Source of the DNA: Bactrocera neohumeralis
Lineage: Eukaryota > Arthropoda > Insecta > Diptera > Tephritidae
DNA length: 64,000 nt
Direction: 5' to 3'
Assembly: GCF_024586455.1 (NCBI RefSeq)
Contig: NC_065922.1
Span: 21,014,089-21,078,088 of the forward strand
Part shown: positions 21,387 to 33,930 of the stretch, in pieces
Numbering within the stretch: the stretch's first letter is position 1
Layout: each line of letters opens with the position of its first letter
Notes under the pieces: generated by a model
What the model saw: only the letters and a program-made list of their open reading frames with translations
Told to the model about the DNA's origin: nothing
The model's database searches: none
Translations under genes and position numbers: made by a program

Positions 21387-22590
21387 TGTATATATTCCGT
21401 TGGCACTAATAAATTCTTTTAGTTAAGAACGTTCGCATAATCGGAAACTGCATTAAAGTATCATTACTCAATATTTAAATTTTTGAAATTTGTATAACTC
21501 GTCATTCTCAGCATGTTTGCACAGTTTAATTCTCTTGAGTAAAAACGAAGTTCTTTGCAAAATAAATGTTTATGAAACAAGCCACACAAGACAAAAATGT
21601 TAAGTTTTCTGTATGTACATAGATATCTATATTGATGTAATTGTTTTAACCGTAAATGAAAGCAGATCCTTCCCGCTTCAATTTCTGTTCGTTGCAAATT
21701 TTTTACAACAGCCTTTTTCACATAAATTAAGAAAACATGGTCTTCTTCTTTCAAAACATATTTATACATATATGTATAACATATACCGTTATGTGTCATA
21801 AAATGATGAAAAAGCCAAAAGCAAGCACTCGTTGAAAAACTCATTGAAACATATGTCCCATTGACGAAATAACAAAAACCAAATCACACAACCCCCAAAA
21901 TGTGGAAAAGTGTATAAGGAATATTCTCGTATGAAAACAGAAAACGTTATACATATATGCAAGTATGTAAGCACATATGGTATGCAAGAACAGTAAAAAA
22001 CTCGTTAGAGGCTGTGAAATTTCCAAAGGCATAAGTGATTTAATTAAATAATCATCAACTAAAATCGTGGGTGTTGACAGAGGAGCACAAATTCATTAAC
22101 TTTAGCGAATATAAAAAAACAAGAAAGCCTTTATGAGATGTAGACAGTTAAGACTTTACTCTTTAATTTCTGTGAAAAATCAAAGCAGCCTACATATGTA
22201 TATTTAGTTTTGAAAAACTGAAGAACTTACTTTTACACTGCTGCTTCATTTTGCTTCTTGTTGAATGCATGGGCACGCTAGCTGCACCTTATTATCATCA
22301 TTGAAATCTCTTAGTAATTTATTGGTTACAATTAGATATGTCAGATTTGTTTCAACTTTTACAAGCTTCATATTTCCTTTATGAATGCGTTCTAGTAAAT
22401 CTTTTACAAAGAAATGGATGTTTTGTTTATAAAGGCTACTTTGAAAACAAATTTATGTAATAAATATATTCTTAAGTGCATCAATTTCAGACACTAAAAA
22501 TGCCAAGAAATCCGGAAACAGACTACTATTAAGTTTTGACTTAATTTTTTTTTATAAATTTCCAACACATCCGTGGTGCAAATATAATAA
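21387..22590. other. AT-rich unique sequence
   Basis: No gene or known repeat is seen. Weak similarity (acttact...tgcttc.attttgc, about 22,227-22,258) to 46,990-47,025 is consistent with the duplication. Confidence 0.4.
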
Positions 22591-22985
22591 AAAAAAGCAA
22601 ACAAAGGTTAAAATGTGTGAACGTAAGTACTTAAGGAACACCTGGCATAACACAAAGCACAATTTTTGCACGCCACCAAAATACCATACAATGCGATAAG
22701 TTTTGTTGCGTATACGCAATGGGCGCCAGACATCATTGAAATGCTGCGAACTTACAAATGTGCAATAATTTTATGAAGTGTGTGTAAATTATTCTCATGA
22801 TAATTTAACGATAAACCAAAAGAAGTGGAAAATTTCTTTATATTCTGCATATTTGTGTGAGCACATACAGACATACTAACCACTCGCACAGACAAATTGT
22901 GGCAAATGATTTTATTTGATTTGCATTTTATAACTTCGAAAAAATAAGTCAGATAAACAAGACACCTGGTGTGTAATGAAAGGAC
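22591..22985. repeat. Paralogous block P9, copy A
   Basis: The block is colinear with about 47,096-47,395. Landmarks are gcaaacaaa.g....aaaatgtg, the palindrome ttgcgtatacgcaa (22,706-22,719; ttgcgtatatgcaa in copy B), ggaaaatt.tttatattc.gcat, cacatacagaca.acta..c.c.aac, tttgatttgcattt and c.tcgaaaa.aat. There is no shared ORF. As a paralogous island separated from its partner by 24.5 kb, it is key support for unit A extending at least this far. Confidence 0.65.
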
Positions 22986-23394
22986 ATTGTGGAAAATCAT
23001 AATATTTGTATAAAATTAGTGATTGTGTGTGCATTTGGTACAGTAATAACGAAAACTAATAGTCTTTTTGTTTCCTTCCACATTTTATTTGCATAATTGG
23101 AAGCAAGTGCTGTATATAACATGTTAATTGTACACTACAAACGTAGAAAATTCGAAAATTCCAACATCTGGAGGTCTTACTATAACAAAAATATATGCAA
23201 AAATATGTAATGTATACAAGACGCCTGAGCTTATGTATATATTCGGTGATAAAAGTGAGAAATGGAAACAATTTTACGTTGCAGTTAACATTTGTTACAA
23301 TTTCAGAAATATTTGAATATAAAAAAGCATATATATGTATGTGACCTTGTGAGGCGAATTGAATTCTTTTATTTAATATATAATTTTATTGTAT
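22986..23394. other. AT-rich unique sequence
   Basis: Nothing recognisable beyond short AT repeats. Confidence 0.4.
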
Positions 23395-23735
23395 ATATAA
23401 TTGAACAACTTGTTAAAAAGTGGGCGTGACCATCCTCTAATTCTTGCTGCCTATAATTGATTGAAAGGCCAGCCCACTCCCCATATAACTGTTTTATTAA
23501 AAACTTTAAAAAGTGCCATAAATCAATAACTAAATATAATAAATCGTACATTTACGTCTTTATAGGAAGCGTTGTCAAGTTTGGATATATATGGCGAAAA
23601 TGAGCAAAACCGGACAAAAATCGCGCCCGGATAAAACAGAAAGTGCCTATAAGGAATGATTTCCAAAAATTGGCAAATATCGGGTTACAACTGTTCATGC
23701 TCCCAAAATGCCGAATATGTGGACTTCAGTTCTTA
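23395..23735. repeat. Probable dispersed repeat fragment
   Basis: Contains 'aaaagtgggcgtgac', a phrase typical of fly dispersed repeats and also present in other repeats of this window. A more GC-rich portion (23,565-23,735: cgaaaatgagcaaaaccgg, aatcgcgcccggataaaaca) stands out from the AT-rich surroundings. Boundaries and class are not determined. Confidence 0.4.
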
Positions 23736-24908
23736 ATGCGAACATTTTATAGAAAAAGTAAAGATTTAAAAAAAAAAACAAATACATATTAAACACATAC
23801 TATATTTGTAAAATATGCATTTGACTACACAAACAATTTTATGATTTAGTTTTATTAATTCTGAGTTCTTGACATCCTTTCCGCAAAAAGATGGTTTTCG
23901 TACGCACGCACTGCTAACCAAATATCTACAAGGTTGCTGATGTAAAACTTTCTATTTAGAGTATTACGAAACTTTCTCTAAGATTTGGTTTACACGTTTT
24001 CATATTTCAGTGCCAAACCAAATATATCATTTGTCGAAACTAGTTAGCAAAGCTGTTATGATAGCTTACGAATAATATAATAAGCAAAACAATAATGAAA
24101 ACAAGACAAGGTTTATCCAAACTTTTTTTACAGAAATTGTTTCCAAGGCCTATATACAGCTTTTTTCCTATTTTCATTCGCGAAAATCGTAACTGTAGAC
24201 AAGTAATATTATTCTTCTTTGTGCACTCGTTATTACTCATATCAAACAGTTTCCTTGGTATCATTCTAAAGGTAATTCATTAATTCATTTATAATTTAAA
24301 ACTATTTTATATTTGTAACTAAAAATAGTCTTCCTTCAGCAAGATAAAAACAAACCGAAAACTTACACAAGCGAACGTATATGATGACTATAATAAGCAC
24401 ATTGGTTCGCCATGGTGTATACGTAACTAACCGAACTGTGTAACAATAATTAATGCACCTTGTTTATTTGCACGTGTACTTTTTATTAACTGTACACAAA
24501 TCTATATATGGACATTTTTTTCAATGTTATATTTTTAGAGTTGAGTTTTCAACCAACAAATTGTGTAAAACAAATATATTTATTCTTTGAATAAAAATAT
24601 AGCACCAGAGGTTTAAAGTACAAATACTGTTGCATTAATTAAATACTTTTAATCGTGGGAAATCGGCGAACTTGTAAAAAATTCAGTTTATTTTTATACC
24701 ATAGGTAAAAAGCATTGACACATTCATACATATAGAAAACCAACATGCTATACAAAAACCATGTAGGAAATGTGTAAAGTTTTTCAAATCAATTTAATTT
24801 AATAACAGCTTAATATATGTTACAAAACATTAAAAAGAAGCGTAAATTCTCTTTCTGAAAAAGGATTATTTCTTATACTAGTTGTAAAATGATTTACCAC
24901 TAATAGAA
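23736..24908. other. AT-rich sequence with paralogous block P10
   Basis: A short block at about 24,395-24,440 (gttcgccatg.tgtatacg.aac) matches 48,058-48,105 and is the rightmost clear pair. Otherwise no feature. Confidence 0.45.
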
Positions 24909-25494
24909 AAAGGGTGATAAAACAGAATATGAGTCAAAATTCTCATAAACTACTAGAGATAAATCGATAAAATTTTGTGAAGTCAAAGAAAAATGGTCGT
25001 GCTATATTATAGATATTTTTTATCATCCTTTTGTTTAAATAATAATATTCTACATAATTTTTTGTTAAACAATTGAAATTTTTAAGTGTTCTTCACGCTA
25101 AAAAAATGTGCCCTCGTAAGCTCCCGCCATCTGTGTCGCACGAAAAGCATAAGCGCATTGCGCAATGAACGATGTGCCATACGTTGTAAGAGAGGTAGGG
25201 AGTCAAAAAATTCAATATCTTTGGAATGGTATGAATGAACAAAATTTTTTTGCAGATTATTAAAGACGAATATTTTCCGCGGTCTGTCACATACTTTTCA
25301 GTTTTCTTAGCGTGAAGAACATATTCAAAATTTCAATTGTCTAACAAAAAGTTATGTTTAATACTATTTTTTAAACAAATTGACCGGAAAAAAATATTTA
25401 TAATATAGCGCGGACATTTTTCTTTGGGTTCACAACATCCATTTATCTCCAGTAGTTTATGAGAAAAAAATTTTTTGCAATTTTATCATGCTCT
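24909..25494. repeat. Long inverted repeat (about 195-base arms)
   Basis: The left arm (24,909-25,107) and the right arm (25,303-25,494) are reverse complements at high but imperfect identity. Shared landmarks read inward are tgataaaa, ctcataaactact.gagataaat, caaagaaaaatg, cgctatattata.atattttt, ttttgttaaacaattgaaattt and gttcttcacgctaa. The loop is about 195 bases, is more GC-rich and holds a perfect palindrome cattgcgcaatg (25,156-25,167). Arms this long suggest a foldback or MITE-type transposon. If transcribed, it would form a long hairpin RNA. No transposase is present. Confidence 0.85.
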
Positions 25495-27300
25495 AAATCT
25501 AAAACTTCAATAACATTAAGAAAAAAAGAATTTTGACCAAATATTTATATCACGTGTTATGCGTCTGGTTTCTCATACAACGAACTGCTAATTTTCGAAA
25601 TCGGTGATTTTTCGAAATTTTCATGGATCACTTGACGTGGTTTGGCACACAAATTTTTTGTCTGAAATGCACACCTTGAATACTTAATGGTGCTAGTATA
25701 TGTCATCATCTATATAAAATTAACAGCCCGGAAAAAACTTGGTAATAGCATTAATGGAAAAACACTCAAATACATATGCATAAGTACATCAACATGCAAC
25801 AATTCGTTTGCTTGTTAGTGAGACTTATAATTTAGTTTCCATGAATAAATATTCTGAAGTGAAACATCAACACATTGAGATTGAATTTCTTACCAAAATT
25901 CTGCAATCGACATCAGTGGTAGAAAATCTATTTTTTGATATGAAAAAACGAGAGTTAAATGACTAGTTGAAATTAAATTTTTCACTAGTTGTAAAGTATT
26001 TTATAATTAGGTGAATTGAGTACTACGTATGTTGTATTTCAGTTTCTTGGATTTTTTATTTTCAATTTCAAAACTGTCTTTACATGTCTCTTCCCTAGAG
26101 ATGACAAAAATTATTTAAGTAAGCACAAAAAAATAATTAAGTTTGCTCATATGGTGAAGTACATATGTCTGAGTTATTACGTGACTTGTTGGTAAAAATA
26201 AAACACTACCATTCCAATATTATTTCACCAAACAAGTAAAGTTAAATAAAAACTTTCATTCAAATAGCCTTCTTGACTATAGTTGAGTATACGGTAAGAG
26301 CAAAGTTAAAACAAAATGTCGGTCATGGTCAGAACTTGCAGCTCAAATGGTTGTCAACGAATACATATATTTACACCGCTAACTTTTCACAGCTGGTTCA
26401 CATGTAACAGTTTTTGAAAAACTTTTCAGCAACATTAATATACGTAGGTGAAATGCTGCTGTAATTAGCTACAATGCACAATATGGCTCGCATAACAGCA
26501 TTGAAACCAAACTATTTAAAAAGCTATATGTAGCCTTATATAAATTTATTTTGTAATGAAAAGGAAAGATAGACTAGAAGGACTGAAATTCAGAGACGAA
26601 TCGTTGTCATCTATTGATATTTTGCACACATAGAAATCAAACCAAGAACAATGAGGTTGGGAATGTGAACTAGGTAAAGCATTTTCATTACTTCTGTTGA
26701 AATTTTGGCAGTATTATATGTTGCCTAAACATTAAGCAATATTAGTAGTCTCTTCACATGCAAACCTTCTGATGCAAAACTCCGTTGCGCCGCATCCGAG
26801 TTGCACAAATACTAAGAAATATTAGTAGTCCACATACAAGTAGTCCAAGTGGCGGTTAATTTATCGAAGGAATTCAATCTGATTGAAAGTGGCCACATGC
26901 CAACCAATCATCAATTAAGTAGATACAAGTATTCAATGGCAGTTTATTTCTCTCTCTTTTGTCACTTTAGTATTCACCTTCTCTTTTGTGTTTTGCTTTT
27001 TGTGCACTAGCTTCAAGAATATTTAAGCGGGACTATAGCATATACCATAAAATACCTTAGGTACTTTATGCAGAAATGCAACGCATAACTCCTGTGAATT
27101 TTCAGTTACCTGTTTCCATTACAAGTTACCTACTTGACAACTGATCATAACCTGAGGGAGCTTTTAAGGGGTGCCTGAGCAAATAATTCAATTTTAGATA
27201 TTACATATCCGATATACAGATATTGGCAAGCCAAATATAGCGATTTCATTTAGATTTTTTGCAGGTGCAAATACAAGCACCGTAAATACAATCCTTTAAA
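25495..27300. other. AT-rich sequence, probable end of unit A
   Basis: No gene is recognised. An 'aaatattagtagtc' phrase is repeated (about 26,740 and 26,818). The junction between duplication units probably lies between here and 28.1 kb, but no sharp boundary is visible. Confidence 0.4.
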
Positions 27301-27301
27301 A

Positions 27302-27670
27302 AAAGTAAGGAAAGCTAAGTTTGAATGCAACCGAGTGCATTTTATACTCTTGCAACTTTGAGGAATCAATTCCAGGAAAATTCCTTAAGGTATAAAATGT
27401 CAACCAGATAATCGGAATCCAAGCAATTATCTGTAAATTCGGCATAAGTTTTGTTAGAAAAACGGAAGTCATTGTACTTAGATATATAGTATGTGAGAGT
27501 TGGGGGTAGTATCGACCCGATTTTAACTACATTTGTTATTATCAAATACTATTATTATCACACATACTAAAAAAATGTTTCGTCGGCTTCATTAATGTAC
27601 CTCACATACAATCATATGTAGCAAAGTCAGCCGAATGTTCAAAAATCCTGAGTTAAGTACTTCTACCACG
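27302..27670 (+). repeat. 5' part of a 'gggctaagtt' type fly repeat (F2)
   Basis: Starts aagtaaggaaagctaagttt...caaccgagtgcattttatactcttgcaact, the same opening as 44,953. It continues with ggtataaaatgtca.c.agataatcgga, attatctgtaaattcggcataagttttgttagaaaaacg and gttgggggtagtatcgacccgatttta. Only the left half is present. It is noncoding. Confidence 0.7.
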
Positions 27671-29119
27671 GGTATAGATTATGCATTGCATCGTTATTTT
27701 TAAATATTTTTATCGATTAAACAAATCGCAATTTGAAACTCAAGCGTTTGTTAATTTTAATTCAAGTCAACAATTAAAATTTCTACCACAGTCATATTTT
27801 ATATACACCTTACATAAATTCTCTGCACAAAAGTGAATCTGTAGTCCTTTTACTTACATTTGATTATAAATATGCACAGGAATTTTAATCCATCTTTCCT
27901 CACCTTCGGCAAGTATATTTGGACAACAGCATCTTTTTCTCTGTTTTTATTTTTGCTTACTTACTTTTCTAATCACATGTTTTCTTTGTTTATACTTTTG
28001 GATATCACTATATTATTTTGAGTGCTATAACTTTTACTCATAAACAATTTTTATACACTGCATCGAATACAATGCTATTTGTTCGGCTCCACATGATATT
28101 TACCTTCAACTGACATGAATAACAGCAACATTCCCTGTTTATCAAATCTTGTAAATATGAAATCGTGCTCCTGGAAGAATAAAGTAAATAGAAGTGAAGT
28201 AGTAGTAAATTAATTTACATACTCATGTTTTTTACGAAATAACAATTTCAAGGTGTGAGAGAGTGAGCTGTGAGAGTCACGTTGGAAAAGGTTGGAAATG
28301 CAGGAAAAACAATGATATACACTGAGAGCTAGCTAGCAGTGAGATTCAGTGAAATTTACTGAGATCGAATAGAGTAGAGTATTTATAATAAACAAGGAGA
28401 GCAGTGGAGATTCAAAAGCTGATAAGCAAGTAGAGCGAGTGAGCGCCTTTTTTTCATACTGTCAACAGTCCATTTGTATATATGCAGTTTTTGTTATTTC
28501 TTCTGGTGTGACAATTACACCGAGCGAATCACCTTGAAACAGTTGATGATAAAAACACTTGGTACAATTTATTCGTAATCGATGAGTTGACATATGTTTG
28601 TAGACATTGAAGGATCAAACCATTAATGTTTAGTCTTTTTAACTTAATTGAATTACAAATGCTTGTTCCATTTAACTAACTTTCGACAGAAAACTAAAGA
28701 GGCTTTTTCAATTCATGTAAATTGCCTGTAAAAAACATAAATATATGAATAAGTTCATTGAAGATGAATTTTTTTTTTATAACTTAAACTGGTTTAGATT
28801 GTTTAGCACTCATGTCCTTTTTATAAATCATAGACACATTGCATATTTGTCACATGCGGTATTTGCGTAGCGAACTATAGCAACGCGATAAGTTTTAATT
28901 CGTGTCAAAACTTGGTTGTAACTTAATTCTGTGTAGAAATGCCTTTGAGGACCGACATAAACCACCAAGGGTAAAAGTTAAAAGCACTCCTTTTGTGCTA
29001 TCTTAGTACACCTAAAAACAGCTACATCCGTTTTAAACTCATCTGAATTGTCAGCCATTTAATGGCTAGTGATTGACCTATATTCTTATTTCACAAAAAC
29101 TCCACTCAGCGAAACCCTA
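27671..29119. other. AT-rich sequence at the start of unit B
   Basis: The P1 partner (about 28,150-28,188: tgtaaat...atcgtgctcctg) lies here. The stretch 28,250-28,450 is rich in gtgaga/gagtga purine motifs. No gene was found. Confidence 0.4.
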
Positions 29120-29925
29120 CTCATTTGAGACCAAAAAGAGCAAAATTAGTTGAAATTTACTTGAATTATGGAAAAATTACTTCTGGTCACCCTAACAAAA
29201 TGAGACAATAAATAGCTTTCCGTTGCATAACCCCAAGGCGCACACACAACTCCTGTAATTGTTGGTATAGCAGTGCCTTTGATAAATTTGGTATATCTTT
29301 TGAAAAACTCAACCGATTGTGAAGCTTGTGGTGTCACCCGAAGGATTATTGTTTCAGAAAAGTACTAGTGTGACGCACTGACTTCCAACATATATACAAG
29401 CGTGGTACTTTTGTGATAAAAAAGTCGCCGAACATTGTGAATTTGATCAGAATTAAATGCACTTGTAATGTTGCTAATGAACTTATAACACTTCTAAAGC
29501 GTAATTAAAGAGATAACAAAGGCAAATGTCCTTTCATCTTGTATTAAAAATGTAAAATTAATAATTTTAATCAGAAACTTGATGTATTACACTTTCATGG
29601 AAAATATTTGCCCCATTTGTTTGTTAATGGTTGTTAGTAGCTTACTATACTGCTGCACGCTTCCACTTTCAATTTCAAGTAAAATTAATGTAATCGTTTC
29701 TATTTTAAAGAAGTTATACTCTTGAACGTGTCAGCAGCCAGCACTTCCGGTTATCCTGCAGCTGCCGATAAAGTAGGTTTTACTTGCGCCTTGAGGGTAT
29801 GCAATGAGAAAAGTAATTTTTGCGCGACCGCTACCTTCTGGGCAATTTTGCGCGCCTGGTAGAAATCGCCAATTTGGAATTCGACTTGAAAGCGACTCCG
29901 CGTGGCTGGGGTGACCAGATTGTAA
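29120..29925. repeat. Paralogous block P2, copy B, with CTGGTCACCC-ended element
   Basis: This is the partner of 3,740-4,590. Here the transposon-like termini are clear: ctggtcaccc at 29,183-29,192 and its complement gggtgaccag at 29,909-29,918, enclosing about 735 bases. The GC-richer right part (29,745-29,915) carries cttccggttatcctgcagctgcc and gcgcgcctggtagaaatcg. The open frame on the minus strand at 29,146-29,337 is not preserved in copy A, which argues against coding. A hAT-like or other DNA transposon relic is possible; the target site duplication could not be defined. Confidence 0.65.
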
Positions 29926-31155
29926 TAATTTTTGCATATATTTAGAAAAATTGGTTTGATGGACTATTTTTTTTAACTTTTGCTGAGTGCATTTACATAA
30001 TATTTAGACGGTATATGTAAATATATGTATAATGGTAAAATCCACTTGCCTTTATAATATAACTTTGCTTCAATATACTTTAAGTGAAATAATTCTTTGG
30101 GGTTGATCTTTCGGTCAGCAATAATTATCATTATTGTCTCATTATTTACATACTTTTTTTCGCTTTTTAATTTTTAAAGATATTTTAAGTATTACATATG
30201 TAGTTTGATGTATGTATGTATATAAAATGTATATCTTCTTAATTTTTATATACTACTGTTATTAGAATATTAACTATTCGTAAAACTTCTAAAGCGTTCT
30301 CTATCTCATACATATGTCACTGGGTAACCTCTTCTTCTTTCTGCAATGAGTTTTTTTTAGCCAAAACTTAACTAACAGATTGTTGCTAACCAGACATTGA
30401 GAAGAGGGCCCTTAAGTTGATTTAAATAATGTAATTAAATTAATTAAATATTTATTTTTTTTTTAAATAAAGTTTTATTGTTCATTATAAATTTGTATAA
30501 ATAATATCTACAATTGCCGTTATTTTTTATTTAATGGCACTTAAGTAACTAAGCGGCTTTTATATTATGAAGTTTCGTTGGCGCAAAATCATTTGTTGCT
30601 GCATTCTTTATTGTGTTGCGTCATTTGTCTACACTCAGTCTACACGTTGCGAGTTTCTCTTTCCTTGATCGGTTGCCTCTGGAGCTTCTGCGGTTGTTTT
30701 CCACAGCTGGTGACAAAACTATTTTTGATTATGTTACTTGATCAAAAGCGGTGAGTTGTTCTGCCCCTGAAAGAAGAAAGTAAAATGGATATTTAATTAA
30801 TTATTTTATTGTAAACTAAAGAAGTATGAGCTTTTTTGTAAAGCATCATTCAATACAGTGTGCTAACAGTAGAAAAGTACACGAAAATATATTGTTGATA
30901 TATTTAGGAATTAAGGAAACGCGGTACCCTCTCTGAGTGCTATGCCAAGTTCAAAATTTTAGATATTTTAATAACTTAAGGTTCAGATGCGGGTTAAGTA
31001 AAGCTATAAAAATCTAACAGGTAATTAATTCTCACATTTCATGAGAGCTGCCGGAAACTGACACTTTTGAGTCCTATAACTGCCAAATCAGTAAATTCCA
31101 TAAATACAATTAAGTTAATGTTAGAAAAGGAATTAAAGCAATAAATTAAATAATT
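29926..31155. other. AT-rich spacer with paralogous block P3, copy B
   Basis: Block P3B at about 30,650-30,783 matches 5,071-5,172 (gtttctc, cagct, atttttgatta, gtgag). Similarity also occurs near 30,082. No gene. Confidence 0.5.
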
Positions 31156-31156
31156 A

Positions 31157-32458
31157 TACTCTCGCAAAAAAGTTGCTAAGGAGAGTATTATAGTTTTGTT
31201 CACATAACGGTTGTTTGTAAGTCCTAAAACTAAAAGAGTCAGATATAGGGTTATATATAGCAAAGTGATCAGGGTGACGAGTAGAGTTGAAATCCGGATG
31301 TCTGTCTGTCCGTCCATCCGTCTGTCCGTCCGTCCGTCCCTGCAAGCTGTAACTTGAGTAAAAATTGAGATATCATGATGAAACTTGGTACACGTATTTC
31401 TTGTTTCCATAAGAAGGTTAAGTTCGAAGACGCGTAAAATCGGCCTACTGCCACGCCCACAAAATGGCGAAAACGGAAAACCTATAAAGTGTCATATCTA
31501 AGTCATAAATAAAGATATTAAAGTGAAATTTGGCGCAAAGAATCGCATTAGGGAGGGGCATATTTGGACGTAAATTTTTTTTACAGCTTTGTCAACCAAA
31601 GTCTACAAAGTCGTTTTCTTCAGGAAACAGGGAAGAAATGGATAATAACCCCACCTCCTACAAGTTTTTTGTCACAAATCTCGAACTACTATTTAAACAG
31701 CGTCAACCAAAGTCTACAAAGTCCTTTCCTTCAGGCATTTCCATTTACCGTTCTAAAATGGAAGAAATCGGATAATAACCACGCCCACCTCCCATTCAAA
31801 GGTTATGTTGAAAATCACTAAAAGTGCGTTAACCGACTAACAAAATCTCGATTACCATTTTATCATGTCAGAAACACTAAATTTAATACAATGCAATTTA
31901 AGAAAACTAATACCCTGGTGCATACAGTGGCAGAAAAGGAGCTGCAAATTCTAGGCTTTTTTTAAAAAAATCAAAATGGGCGTGGCCTCGCATTACTTAT
32001 GGACCAAAAAATGACATATCTCAGACTTACTTAAAATATAGACCGATTTCAATGAAATTCCAAAGACCTTTGTTTTTTCACACTTGCGATGCGTCTGGGC
32101 AACTTTCTACCAGATATAAAAATATTTTCTTAACACCCTGATGACATGTCAGAAATATGGGTGAAATCGGTTTCTGTTCGTCCAACCATTTTTTCACATC
32201 TTGGCCGTGTGTTTCGGGTCCCATCGCCTTTCTTCCAATGTGCATAAAAAATCGCTATTTTGAATTCCATCTGATGCCTTCTCTGTATAATAATTATATA
32301 CATTAGGAACCATTGATGATAGCGGAATAAAACTTTACACAAATACGGTATTTGAAAAATATGTAAATGACGGATAATGAAATCTCGATTACCATTTTAT
32401 CATGCGAAAGTATAAGATGTTCGGTGCCACCCGAACTTAGCCCTTCCTTACTTGTTAT
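31157..32458 (-). repeat. Composite F2/F3 fly repeat, inverted
   Basis: The left edge is the reverse complement of the F2 3' end (tatactctcgcaa...ttgttcacataacggttgtttgtaag). It is followed by the (gtcc/gtct)n run at 31,302-31,339, the reverse of the cagacggacgg motif. The right edge is the reverse complement of the F2 5' end (ggtgccacccgaacttagcccttccttacttgtt, about 32,422-32,455). The interior includes the phrases 'ccacgcccaca' and 'aatcgcattagggaggggcatatttggacgtaa', familiar from fly dispersed repeats. A direct repeat (31,847-31,923 versus 32,380-32,513) shows rearrangement. Noncoding. Confidence 0.65.
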
Positions 32459-33016
32459 ATGGTTAAATAATACAATGCAATTTAATGTGTTAACTAATAC
32501 CCTGGTGCATATGTGTAATTATGTAATATATAAATTTGGTGTAAACTAAGCAACTGAAATATTAGCGTGCATTCGTTTAGCCGCCTAAAACGTATAAATT
32601 AAAATACATTAGATTACTTAATCGTCGTGCATGACTGCCACACATAAAATACAAGGTTACTTATACGACATGTCGAACGAACGAATGCAGCATGAACCTT
32701 ATCGAATTTATTAATATAGTATCGGCTAGCACGTGATTTGTTTGTATGGGTTTATTATTATCCTGTCTGCTAATTTCCTTTTACTGCCATTTATAGTCTA
32801 ATCACACGAACACCAACATGCGAGTTGCTTTCGCTCAACTACTAGCAATTTAATTTAATTTTAAACGCACGTTTTCTTAGTTCTTTATTTGTTCTCTCCA
32901 TTACCAATACTTCGCAACTTTGTAAAACAAAGTTTGGCTTTTAGTTTGATCAACCAATATCTGGTAGCATTGAATAAATACACTTTTTTTCCTTTGATGT
33001 ACATATTAAAATAAAA
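32459..33016. other. AT-rich sequence with paralogous block P4, copy B
   Basis: P4B at about 32,564-32,674 pairs with 6,557-6,666. The remainder is featureless. Confidence 0.5.
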
Positions 33017-33525
33017 ACGACCACAATTTGATCAAGATTGATTTCCTTCCATGATATCAGCTTTTCCGCCTACGTCAAGATATAATTTTTCTAAGGTGGC
33101 ATTTAGCTGTAATATTCATCATCATAAGCCCACATTGTAAATAAATATGACAATTTATTTTCATACATCAGCCACTGACATTTCTTCGACTTTTCGCAAT
33201 ATAGACAGTCACAGTTGAAATCTAAACCTGAATCAATAAGTTATGAAAATCAATGCAAAGGCCATCACATTTGGCAAATAAATGTAACTAGATGGTATAT
33301 ATTATACAATATGTGTGGTAAGATAAAACATATATATGATTTGCACATATTTACAGAGGCTTCATTTGTTCATAATTTGTAGGAAAGACCCTTATTAGAA
33401 GCGAATGATTCAATTCCTGTTCAATTTTAACTACAACTGAGCATGAAATTATTTATTTGCATATGTAAGTGTATCCATCTGCTTAAATGTTTATACTTTT
33501 AGATTTCCTTAAATTATTTGAAACC
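33017..33525. repeat. Paralogous block P5, copy B
   Basis: Colinear partner of 7,231-7,770; landmarks are given there. It contains no shared reading frame. Confidence 0.7.
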
Positions 33526-33627
33526 TTTGATAGTGATGAAAGTAAATTTTATTTGGTGCACTCTGCACTCTTTCATACTAAATAGGCAAATTATTTTGGC
33601 TATATTCTTATACACAGAGAAATACTA

Positions 33628-33930
33628 TTGCCATATTTTTTTCTACCATATACGAAAAAGAAAATTCATACGAAGGGCACTCATTTATAAAAAGTTTCAC
33701 ATTCGTTCCTATTACATCAATCTCTCTAACCTTCAGAGTCATTCACAGAGGCATGGAATGGTAAAAAATCAAAAATCTTTTACACTTACTTTTTTATTTT
33801 GCTGCAATTGCAACACCAAATGTGAAAGTGTTTGAAGTGTGACAAATGCAAAACGAAAGAATAAACAGAGTAGAGAAAAGCTAAACTTTCACGGCCTTGA
33901 CATTATTCCCAGGGTGATTATACTACTGTC
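33628..33930. repeat. Paralogous block P6, copy B
   Basis: Colinear partner of 8,428-8,725. An open frame of about 105 codons that starts at 33,518 and overlaps it is not conserved in copy A. Confidence 0.7.

Noticed and set aside
29146..29937. Minus-strand frames in paralogous block P2B as a possible gene
   Set aside because: The aligned copy at 3.8-4.6 kb has stops and frame changes, and the block is better explained as a transposon relic with inverted ends.
31302..31339. (GTCC/GTCT)n tract as an independent microsatellite
   Set aside because: It is the internal cagacggacgg run of the fly dispersed repeat in reverse orientation.
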